A DNA stretch of 64,000 bases from Rhodanobacter glycinis (GTDB lineage Bacteria > Pseudomonadota > Gammaproteobacteria > Xanthomonadales > Rhodanobacteraceae), in NCBI RefSeq assembly GCF_006438785.1, contig NZ_RCZB01000003.1, forward strand, positions 526,964-590,963. Reading direction: 5' to 3'. Within the stretch, counting starts at the first letter, position 1, and each line of letters opens with the position of its first letter. This document shows positions 1 through 6,460 of this stretch, in pieces. The notes beneath the pieces were generated by a model that worked only from the letters and a program-made list of their open reading frames with translations, searched no databases and was not told the DNA's origin. Both the position numbers and the translations under genes were made by a program.

Positions 1-245
1 TAGGCTTCTTGCAGATCCTTCAGCTGCCGCTCGTACTGCTCGCGCACGTCCTCGGGCTTGGCACGAAGGGCGTTTTCCATGCCCCGCTTGCCATCCTCGA
101 CCCAGCTCTCGATCTCCGACGGCGGCAGGTCGAACTGACGACTCGCCTCCGATAGCGTGGTCTTGCCCTGGATAATTTCCAGCACCAGCGCCGACTTCCG
201 TCGCGCTGTCCAGCGTTTGATCTCTTCGTCCATTACTGCGCTCAT
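1..245 (-). CDS. IS3-family transposase OrfA, N-terminal part (runs off left edge)
   Basis: The minus strand reads MSAVMDEEIKRWTARRKSAL at its start and stays open for 81 codons to the window edge. It has the helix-turn-helix lead-in of DUF1153-type OrfA proteins of IS3-family elements: an EIKRW..RRK start, then LEIIQGKTTLSEASRQFDL and a PSEIESW recognition-helix region, then the start of a charged segment. In IS3 elements OrfA binds the terminal repeats and is fused by frameshifting to the DDE OrfB, which would lie left of base 1. A second in-frame ATG (MDEE) four codons in could also serve as start. Family assignment is from recognised sequence pattern; completeness of the element cannot be judged. 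Confidence 0.75.
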   Translation of the reverse strand, partial: MSAVMDEEIKRWTARRKSALVLEIIQGKTTLSEASRQFDLPPSEIESWVEDGKRGMENALRAKPEDVREQYERQLKDLQEA

Positions 246-314
246 CTGTGTCTCCTCGGAAAGGTAACACCTGAGCAGGAATTCACTGGGTCATTACACA
301 ACAGATATCGAGCT

Positions 315-330
315 AGTGTCCGCTTCGAAG
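315..330 (+). repeat. Degenerate TGTCCGCTTCGG motif, copy A
   Basis: AGTGTCCGCTTCGAAG matches the first half of the motif found again at 2487 and 3425 in this accessory patch. Confidence 0.4.
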
Positions 331-554
331 TCCGCCGGTCGACTTCCGCTGCAGGCGAGCCTGGCCGGGTTCCACTGGCGGCGGCGGTCAGGCTCGATGT
401 CAGGAATTGGCAACGTGGTCGCTGGCCGTGGTCAGTTTCGGCGGCGAGACTGGTCACTTGCTGTGGCGAAGGTGGGCAAGTGGCTGGTGTTTTGCAGCCA
501 CGCGATAAATCAAGCAGCGACTGTAAGCGAACCCGACCCCGGTTTCTCAACTAG

Positions 555-584
555 ATGTCCGCCTTCGGCCAGAAGCAGACGTTT
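555..584 (+). repeat. Degenerate TGTCCGCTTCGG motif, copy B
   Basis: ATGTCCGCCTTCGG is followed by CCA-GAAGCAGACGTTT. The second half matches CGGCCACGAGCAGACGTTT at 2556-2574, so the repeat unit has two recognisable arms. It lies directly upstream of the exported NTF2-like gene. Confidence 0.45.
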
Positions 585-667
585 GATATCCATCTGAATC
601 TGGAACTCTCTTCTCTCATGGTGGTCGTTCGTATTGCGGCGTGCTCGCCGCTTCTAGGGGGGCGCCC

Positions 668-1177
668 GTGATAAAGATCTTTGCTGCATTCGCAGTGGCC
701 GCAGTCTTCTCAGCGTCGGCCGAGCTGAGCGCCGCCCACGTACCATCGGTTGAAAAGAGCGTCATTGAGCTTCACCAACTGTTTGACCAGTACCAGCATG
801 CCGTTGCCGCAAAGAATTCCAAGGAGTTGCTTGGATACTTTTTGAACGAAACTGTCCCTTTCGTGGGCGCATTTGCTCCTGCGTCGTATGACTTGATTTC
901 CAGCACCAACAAGCAGCAGGTGCCGCGAACATTGTCCTCGAACGCGAAAGAGGATGCGGACAGCGAGATCAAGCTCCCTCCTGATCAGATCAAGAATCTA
1001 TCCATCCAGACCGATGGTGAGGTAGGGACTGTCTCCTGGGACTATTACGCAAAGATTGGTCATGGCCGAATTATCTGGTCGACTGTACTGACCAATGACG
1101 GATGGAAGATCGCGTCCGTGACTTACTCGATAAACATGCCCGCTGCAGCCAAAAAAGGCGGCAGCCAGATGAACTGA
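668..1177 (+). CDS. Exported NTF2/SnoaL-like protein
   Basis: The protein has about 169 residues. I place the start at the GTG at 668 because AGGGGGG lies six bases upstream and the product then begins with a clean signal peptide (IKIFAAFAVAAVFSASAELSA); an ATG at 641 is in frame but adds an unlikely leader. The mature part begins with a helix (VIELHQLFDQYQHAVAAKN) followed by a GYF...VPFVGAF segment and strands ending in VSWDYYAKIG, GRIIW and DGWKIASVTYS. This is the cone-shaped alpha+beta fold pattern of DUF4440/SnoaL-like proteins. No catalytic residues can be named. It stands alone between two motif copies (555 and 1193). The function is unknown. Confidence 0.7.
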   Translation: MIKIFAAFAVAAVFSASAELSAAHVPSVEKSVIELHQLFDQYQHAVAAKNSKELLGYFLNETVPFVGAFAPASYDLISSTNKQQVPRTLSSNAKEDADSEIKLPPDQIKNLSIQTDGEVGTVSWDYYAKIGHGRIIWSTVLTNDGWKIASVTYSINMPAAAKKGGSQMN

Positions 1178-1192
1178 GACGACCTATATTTA

Positions 1193-1216
1193 GTCGGCTC
1201 CGGGTCGAAACCGAAC
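1193..1216 (+). repeat. Degenerate TGTCCGCTTCGG motif, copy between two genes
   Basis: GTCGGCTCCGGGTCGAAACC differs at few positions from GTCCGCTTCGGGTCGACAAG at 3427. It sits between the convergent NTF2-like and hydrolase genes. Confidence 0.35.
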
Positions 1217-1310
1217 CTTGAGTGCTGACCGGAGCGGGGCGTACCACGTTACTTAACAGTCCGTCGCTCGCTTCGGTAAGCGAGGCGTGGTGACTCAGAT
1301 GGCGACCAAG

Positions 1311-2363
1311 TTATTTTGTGGCCGTTGTCGATGGAGGAGTCGCCTGTTCCGCAGCAACAGCCAAAGCCTGACGGATGGCGTCAATGACGATCTCAGGTCG
1401 GTCATAGTTGATGAGATGACCCGCGCGCGGCACGATCTCGTTGACGCCATGGGTGGACATGGCAGCGACCTCGTTGTGCATCTGCTCCCACGTAGCGGTT
1501 CGCTGGTCTTGCTCCCGCTGGGTCAACGTCTTGTAGCGGGGATAGGGGGCATGCGTGAGCACGATGATCGGTATGTCACCGAAATCCCGCCGGGTTGCGC
1601 GGGTCTGGTCGGCGCTTGCACCGTAAAAGCTCTGGAACTCCGAGGCCCTGGCCGCCTGGTACTTCAGCTTGGCTTGGTATTCCAGCATCGTATCGTTGAT
1701 CGCCTGGCTGAAGCGCGGATCCGGTTTACCAACACACTTCTCGTACGCGGGGGAGTCCTTGGCAATCGCGCCACCCTTCGCGGCGTCCATGCAGGTTGTG
1801 TCTTTCAGGTCATCACCCCAGTGTGCCTGGACCTCTGGCTTCGCAATGGCCTTCATACGGCTCGATTGATCTTCGTGCGAGCCGTCGACGATGACCATGC
1901 CGACCACTTCGTCGCGATAGCGATCGGCGAAGACGCGAACCGCCATGCCGCCAGCCGAGTGCCCCACGAGGATATAGGGCGGCTTGATGTGGGCAACTTG
2001 CAGGGCTTTGTGAATGTCATCGACATCGTTAGCTGCCGTTCCCGGTCGGGAGGCAGCGTCACTGAAACCCATCCCCGCACGGTCATACGAGCAGCTCGCA
2101 TTCGTCTTGCTGATGGCCGGCTGGACGAGTGCCCACGCGATCGACGAGTCATTGAGGCCTGAGTCGAAGATAACTGCGGGTGACCCTGACCCACGGCAAT
2201 GAAGGTTCAGGCGTCGGCCACCGCCGACATCCACGAGCTGATCAGGCTTCGTGTAGACCGAGTCGGTGATGTGTGGCCCGGCGGGTGCCGGTTGCGCGGT
2301 AGCCAGCGTAGCAATGGATAGACAGCTGATCCCCAGCGTCACGGCCAAAGTCTTTCTGCTCAT
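1311..2363 (-). CDS. Exported alpha/beta-hydrolase
   Basis: This 350-residue protein starts at the ATG at 2363, where AGGGGAAAAAG supplies a ribosome site; a longer frame begins at 2393. The N-terminus is a signal peptide (MSRKTLAVTLGISCLSIATL, cleavage near ATAQPA), so it is periplasmic or secreted. The core carries the oxyanion region (VIFDSGL), the nucleophile elbow GHSAGG, a strand ending VIVDGSHEDQ, and a C-terminal His in PRAGHLINYDRPE. This is the usual Ser-Asp-His arrangement of the alpha/beta-hydrolase fold. Close relatives are annotated only as alpha/beta hydrolases, so the substrate is unknown. It is a single gene bounded by motif copies at 1193 and 2487. Confidence 0.85.
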   Translation of the reverse strand: MSRKTLAVTLGISCLSIATLATAQPAPAGPHITDSVYTKPDQLVDVGGGRRLNLHCRGSGSPAVIFDSGLNDSSIAWALVQPAISKTNASCSYDRAGMGFSDAASRPGTAANDVDDIHKALQVAHIKPPYILVGHSAGGMAVRVFADRYRDEVVGMVIVDGSHEDQSSRMKAIAKPEVQAHWGDDLKDTTCMDAAKGGAIAKDSPAYEKCVGKPDPRFSQAINDTMLEYQAKLKYQAARASEFQSFYGASADQTRATRRDFGDIPIIVLTHAPYPRYKTLTQREQDQRTATWEQMHNEVAAMSTHGVNEIVPRAGHLINYDRPEIVIDAIRQALAVAAEQATPPSTTATK

Positions 2364-2486
2364 CTTTTTCCCCTGTGCTTGCAACTTCGGCATGACCGAT
2401 ACGGCCGGTCAGAACTTTCGCGAAGCTTGCCAGCAAGACTCCATCCCCGCCAATCATGCTGGTGCGCCCCGCCATTTTAGGCACAC

Positions 2487-2577
2487 ATGTCCGCTTCGGG
2501 TCGCACCGCTACCATCGGACAACTACTACCGACCGGCGACACCAAAGTTCGCTATCGGCCACGAGCAGACGTTTAGG
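2487..2577 (+). repeat. TGTCCGCTTCGGGTCG motif, copy C with both arms
   Basis: ATGTCCGCTTCGGGTCG is at 2487-2503; a second arm, ATCGGCCACGAGCAGACGTTT-like, is at 2554-2574 and corresponds to the right arm of the copy at 555. It separates the hydrolase from the next minus-strand genes. Confidence 0.5.
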
Positions 2578-2581
2578 GAGA

Positions 2582-2866
2582 CTATTCCAACAGGTGATTT
2601 CGCCATCGCAGCAGTGCCTCTACTACCTCCGCGTCGCGACTAGGGTCGGATCCCATACCGATATGTTCCGTGCCTAGCCAATTGAGATAGTCGGCGACAT
2701 CCTTGCCGTCCACAGTCCCTTTGAGCAGCTGAAACACCTGTGGAACATAACTTTCGTACTCGTCGCTAGCCTGCGGAACGCCAGCAACTCCGATGGGATC
2801 CCACCGGTAGTGAAGCACTTCATCGATCCTACGAAGTAGCTCTTTGTCTTGTGGCGAAAGATTCAC
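2582..2866 (-). CDS. Small conserved hypothetical protein (WDPIGV type)
   Basis: This 94-residue cytosolic protein has no signal peptide or membrane segment. The start is a GTG at 2866. It begins with a helix (SPQDKELLRRIDEVLHY) followed by RWDPIGVAG, a DEYESYVPQVFQLLKG helix and a C-terminal EALLRWRNHLLE helix. The WDPIGV motif followed by a DEY helix recalls a family of small unknown bacterial proteins (DUF1871-like), but that match is from memory of the pattern and is uncertain. Such proteins are often found as isolated accessory genes. It lies 101 bases downstream of a small membrane protein gene on the same strand and ends next to motif copy C. Confidence 0.6.
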   Translation of the reverse strand: MNLSPQDKELLRRIDEVLHYRWDPIGVAGVPQASDEYESYVPQVFQLLKGTVDGKDVADYLNWLGTEHIGMGSDPSRDAEVVEALLRWRNHLLE

Positions 2867-2967
2867 GGTGTCATCCCAAGCCAGTTGTTGGCGATATCCG
2901 CGATAAGTCGAACTTGGATCTTGTTAACGCCTCATTGGCGCTGCTCTTAGTTAGCCGAAATGGCCTT

Positions 2968-3279
2968 CTAGCCGAAGTAGATCTGGACACCAAAAGCTAC
3001 AAGGCAAGCAAGCATCGCGAGTATCGATCGCCATCTTGCCGCGACGAAGCTGTATCCGGATAACCAAATCGAACAAAGGATGAGCAAGTATCCGGCGCAC
3101 TCGATTGCCAGGGCCAAGTGGCGCGTTGCCTCGATCTCGGCGCTAGGTGTTCCTGGCCTCGGATCAGCGATCAAAAGAGTAGCGCCAGAGAACAGAGCCA
3201 TCCATGCCAATGCTGCGAACAAGACAGCCAAATTTGCTGCGGTGGCTTGCTTCATCAATCGCTCCCCCAGTGAACTCAT
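2968..3279 (-). CDS. Small three-helix membrane protein
   Basis: The product is about 103 residues. I choose the ATG at 3279 because AGGTGGG precedes it; the open frame extends upstream to 3468 but that part is low-complexity and unlike a protein. Three hydrophobic segments are visible: AVLFAALAWMALFSGATLLI, a second around HLALAIECAGYLLILCSIWL, and a C-terminal one, ILAMLACLVAFGVQIYF. A short RPGTPSAEIEATR loop joins the first two. I do not recognise a family. It is followed on the same strand by the WDPIGV protein and flanked upstream by motif copy D, so the two may form one accessory unit. Confidence 0.55.
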   Translation of the reverse strand: MSSLGERLMKQATAANLAVLFAALAWMALFSGATLLIADPRPGTPSAEIEATRHLALAIECAGYLLILCSIWLSGYSFVAARWRSILAMLACLVAFGVQIYFG

Positions 3280-3424
3280 GAAAACCCACCTATCGCCGCG
3301 GCCACGATAGGCGCCAGCGGAGTCGCAATCGTTATTTGGGATATCGGCTTCAAAGCGCTCGCTGCACCAAGCGCGCTTAGGATCCAAGTTTGGTCGCGTC
3401 GAGCGACTTAGTGGTGGCGAGAGT

Positions 3425-3452
3425 ATGTCCGCTTCGGGTCGACAAGCGGCCT
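3425..3452 (+). repeat. TGTCCGCTTCGGGTCG motif, copy D
   Basis: ATGTCCGCTTCGGGTCG at 3425-3441 is identical to copy C over 17 bases and continues GACAAGCGGCC, giving a CCGCTT/AAGCGG dyad. It lies upstream of the small membrane protein gene. Confidence 0.5.
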
Positions 3453-3591
3453 TCAGTAGGATCGTCAACTGGCTGACGATGCCGGTTAAGTTGTCCGGCG
3501 CGCCTGATCAACTGTGTTGGCATGGATTACTTAGAACAATGGCATGAACCTGAGCACCTCGGATGCCTGGGACTATGGCCGCGAGATTAGC

Positions 3592-3620
3592 TTGTGTACT
3601 TAATACACATTAGTGTACAA
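3592..3620. promoter_or_regulatory. Candidate TetR operator and promoter
   Basis: TGTGTA-N5-TACACA (3593-3609) is a perfect inverted repeat, and a wider imperfect one (TTGTGTAC ... GTGTACAA) spans 3592-3620. It includes a TAATAC hexamer that could act as a -10. It overlaps the start of the TetR gene, the usual place for an autoregulatory operator. Confidence 0.45.
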
Positions 3621-4206
3621 CGTACGCATGACCAAGGACCGCATACTCTCCGCTGCGAAAGCAGTGCTCGAATCCGCAGGCTTCGAGGGGCTGACCATCC
3701 GCAGGGTCGCCGAGCGGGCGGGCCTTTCGCCGATGGCGCTCTACCGCCATTTCAAGAACAAGGACGAGCTGGTCAACGCTCTCATGCAGGACGGTATCTC
3801 CGCATGGGAGACGATCGTTCGCGGCATCCGCGCCCAAGACCCGGTGAAGTGGCTGGAGGCGCTCATGAAGGCCTATCTCGATTTCGCGCTCACGCAGCCG
3901 CACAGGTTCGACGCGGCGTTCTTCCTGCCCGCACCAGCGGCGCGCCGGTTCCCCGATGATTTCGCCGCGGGCCGCTCGCCGGCGATTGCGCTGGTGATGG
4001 CTCGCATCGATCAGGCGAAGGCCGATGGCCGGTTCCGCGACGAGCCTACATTCGGGATCGCCATGGCGCTCGTGGCCTACGGACAGGGATTCGTGTCCAT
4101 GCAGCGCGCCAGGCGTTTCGCTAGCGACAAACAGTTCAAGGCGCTGTACCGCGCGGCGCAGCGCCAGTTCCTCGATTCCCTCAAACCGTCCGGAAAAAAC
4201 GAATGA
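3613..4206 (+). CDS. TetR/AcrR-family transcriptional regulator
   Basis: This 197-residue protein has the N-terminal TetR DNA-binding domain: RILSAAKAVLESAGFEGLTI, then RRVAERAGLSPMALYRHFKN with the typical helix-turn-helix and KDELV. The C-terminal ligand domain is all-helical and family-variable. The start could be the GTG at 3613 or the ATG at 3628 (MTKDR); neither has a strong ribosome site, and a -10-like TAATAC only seven bases before 3613 would fit a nearly leaderless message. The stop overlaps the start of the Lnt-like gene (ATGA), so the two are translationally coupled and the regulator probably controls this pair. Confidence 0.85.
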   Translation: MYNVRMTKDRILSAAKAVLESAGFEGLTIRRVAERAGLSPMALYRHFKNKDELVNALMQDGISAWETIVRGIRAQDPVKWLEALMKAYLDFALTQPHRFDAAFFLPAPAARRFPDDFAAGRSPAIALVMARIDQAKADGRFRDEPTFGIAMALVAYGQGFVSMQRARRFASDKQFKALYRAAQRQFLDSLKPSGKNE

Positions 4207-5619
4207 TCACCCTGCTGGCCGCCGTGCTGAGCGGCATCATGTTTTATCTCTCACAGGGATACGACCACATCTGGGCCCTGGTCTGGCTCGCGCCCGTGCC
4301 GCTATTGTGGCTCGCCTATGGCAATGCGCGCACGTGGCAAGTGATTGGGGCAAGCGCCATCGCGCTCCTTGGCGGCGCAGGCTACATGTTGCAATCACCC
4401 TACCTCCCTCATACCGCCGCTCGTCCTCACGTCGGTTCTGGTGGTCGACATCGGGCTGTTTTGCGTCGCGGTATGGTTCGCGCGCTTCGTGCAGCACCGG
4501 GTATCACCGCTCCTCACGCTGTTTGCGTTTCCGGCTTGTTGGACAGCCTTCGAGTTCCTGATTGAACTGCAGTCCCCGAACGGCACCTACGGATCGCTCG
4601 CCTACAGCACGATGTCCGCGCCCGTCCTGATCCAGAGCGCATCGCTCCTGGGGATGTACGCCGTTACGTTCCTGATCTGCCTCTTTGCCAATACCCTCGC
4701 CATGGCGCCGTGGCTCAAACGGAACACGGCCGCGGTCGGCCTCGGCCTGACGATCTGTGCGGCCAACTTGGTGTTCGGTATCGTGCGGCTCGCACACCCG
4801 CAGCCCGACGTGCTGCGGGTGGCGGGAATCGTCGATGAGACGGCCGTATCGGATTCCTGGCGGGCGAAGACCGTGTCCGCTCAGACGGCGGTGACCGAAA
4901 CCTATGCGCGCGAGATCCGTGCAGCCGCCCGGGAAGGCGCCAGATTCGTGGTTACGCCGGAAGGCGGAATGGCATCGACCCCTGCCGGACAGAGCACGAT
5001 CGTTGCGCCGCTCGTTGCCGCCGCCAGGGACACGGGTGTGCAGATCATTGCCGGCGTCCATTCCGAGACGCCAGCCGCCGACTTCGCGCTTGCGATCACG
5101 CCCGATGGCAGGATTCAGCGCTACGACAAGCGCCACCCGGTGCCTGGCATCGAAGATGATTTCACGCCGGGTCATGTCCCGGGCTGGTTGGGCGATGGGC
5201 GTGCCGTGGATATCTGCAAGGACATGGATTTCCCCGACACCATTCGTTCCGATGCCGCCAGGGGCGTCCGCCTGATGGGCGTGCCCGCGGGCGACATGGG
5301 CATCGATGGCTGGCAGCACGGGATCATGTCCGTGATGCGGGGCGTCGAAGGCGGATTTTCGATCGTGCGGGCTGCCCATGACGGCCTGGTGTTCGCCAGC
5401 GACGCGCAAGGGCGTCTGGTCGCTCTCAAGAAGGATGCGCCTACAGGCCTGACCATGATCGTCGCCGACCTGCCGCTGGGATCCGGGCCAACGCTCTATA
5501 CGCGGATCGGCAACGCCTTCCCGTGGCTCTGCGGGATCTTCGCTCTCGCGCTTGGCGCAGGGCTGCCGGCCTGGCGGCGGCTGCGAAGCGCCGCCCTGTT
5601 GCCGAGCGTTGAAAATTGA
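4203..5619 (+). pseudogene. Lnt/nitrilase-like membrane protein, frameshifted
   Basis: Two overlapping frames together encode one protein of about 470 residues. The first (4203 to near 4400) gives membrane segments (MITLLAAVLSGIMFYLSQGY..., WALVWLAPVPLLWLAYG). The second resumes one frame over near 4395-4425 with more membrane segments and then a carbon-nitrogen hydrolase domain with Glu in VVTPEGG, Lys in RYDKRHPVPG and Cys in VDICKDMDF, the nitrilase triad. This architecture is that of apolipoprotein N-acyltransferase (Lnt) or a shorter Lnt-like relative. One inserted or lost base around 4400 breaks the frame; it may be a true mutation or a sequencing error. The last residues and stop fall inside an IS-end-like repeat, so the native C-terminus may be lost. 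Coupled to the TetR gene by ATGA. Confidence 0.75.
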
Positions 5620-5746
5620 CCAGAAAGGCGAGGTCCTGCGCACTGAAGATTGACCACGGAATTCCAACTTGGTCTGCGGGATTTTTGGCCCAGCAAGTAC
5701 TCGCAGGGCGGTCGGCCTTCGACACGCAGAGGTGGTCAGTTTTCAG
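5608..5746. mobile_element. Short IS-end remnant (IS21-like terminal repeats)
   Basis: TGAAAATTGACCA (5610-5622) and TGAAGATTGACCA (5644-5656) are direct repeats, and an inverted copy TGGTCAGTTTTCA lies at 5733-5745. Repeated TGAAAATTGACCA-type blocks at both ends are typical of IS21-family elements. Only about 140 bp remain, with no transposase, so this is a deleted element or a minimal mobile unit. Confidence 0.5.
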
Positions 5747-5779
5747 CGAGCGCCAACAGGGCGTGACGTTGCCGGGTGA

Positions 5780-5932
5780 AACCCCTGCTTCGGCGGACAA
5801 CTCGCTCCGACTGAAATCGTACGACATGCGCGCACGGCAATCGATACATTACGCGATAGTGGACAGATCGGTGACGATGCCTATCGCCAGGTGGAACAGG
5901 AGCTCGACTGGCTTGAGCTGAGCACGCATTGA
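5780..5932 (+). pseudogene. C-terminal fragment of a CPA1-type Na+/H+ antiporter
   Basis: In the frame ending at the TGA at 5930, the sequence reads TAIDTLRDSGQIGDDAYRQV followed by EQELDWLEL, the characteristic soluble tail of CPA1 sodium/proton antiporters. The frame is open only from 5780 (an in-frame TGA precedes it) and has no start codon and no membrane segments. The rest of the gene (normally over 400 codons) is missing, and the IS-end repeat at 5733-5745 lies just upstream, so insertion and deletion probably removed it. Confidence 0.7.
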
Positions 5933-6255
5933 TAGCTCGCCGCGCCAATGGTTGACGTGTCCGAGCGACCACTTTTGGCCGTACAGCGACGATAGGGCGA
6001 CAGGTGCCAACCAGTGGTCGCCCTATCGCGCAACTCCAAACATTCGCCTGTTCAACTTGGCAGCCGCAAAACAGACGGTCGTGGACGTCGCCTTCGGGTC
6101 GACCTCTGCCGGTCACGACCTGCGCGGCAATCATCGGGCCGCGACGGTAGATGTGGTGCAGGCATTCGGCGGCTGAGCCTGATTGGCTGAACGAGCACAG
6201 ATTCAGATACTGCAGCAGTCGCCTCGGGTTGAAGGCAGCCCGTCGTAGTCGCCCT
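5933..6255. repeat. Gene-free stretch with inverted repeats
   Basis: No gene is seen. CGATAGGGCGAC (5990-6001) and GTCGCCCTATCG (6017-6028) form a perfect 12-bp inverted repeat, and CGACCACT (5966-5973) can pair alternatively with AGTGGTCG (6013-6020). GACGTCGCCTTCGGGTCGAC at 6084-6103 resembles the motif repeated at 2487 and 3425. Confidence 0.5.
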
Positions 6256-6453
6256 TCAACAACACCTCCCGCCACCGCCCTTGTACCGCGCCTCCTGCCG
6301 CTCGCGGAAGAACTCGTCGTAGCTGGGCACTTTCCGTTCGGGATGGTGCTCGCGCAGGTGCTTCAGGTAGACGTCGTAGTCGGGGATGCCGCAGCACAAG
6401 CGGGCGGTTTGTACCGCCCACTTGCGTACGGACTGGAAGGTCGTGGTCATCAC
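6256..6453 (-). CDS. ybdD: YbdD/YjiX family protein
   Basis: This 65-residue protein has the family hallmarks: VRKWAVQTARLCCGIPDYD, HLREHHPERKVPSYDEFF, and a C-terminal GGGGRCC with paired cysteines. YbdD proteins are almost always encoded immediately after cstA/btsT-type pyruvate or peptide carriers and have been linked to their activity; here the gene starts 7 bases after the cstA stop. The RARE feature is the Cys-Cys end, which is normal for the family. Function is inferred from the family and neighbour. Confidence 0.9.
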   Translation of the reverse strand: MMTTTFQSVRKWAVQTARLCCGIPDYDVYLKHLREHHPERKVPSYDEFFRERQEARYKGGGGRCC

Positions 6454-6460
6454 GGTCTCC

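Larger units (their letters stand above)
246..640. other. Gene-free stretch at the IS boundary
   Basis: No convincing gene is seen in these about 395 bases; open frames here lack family features. The IS to the left probably ends near base 298 (the plus strand reads ...GGGTCATTACA, i.e. TGTAATGACCC on the element strand), but no partner end is in the window to confirm it. Two degenerate copies of the TGTCCGCTTCGG-type motif lie at 315-330 and 555-584. Confidence 0.4.

Noticed and set aside
2920..2965. GTTAACGCC...GTTAGCC resembling integron attC core sites
   Set aside because: The core triplets do not fit the RYYYAAC/GTTRRRY pattern with correct orientation and no integrase gene is in the window.
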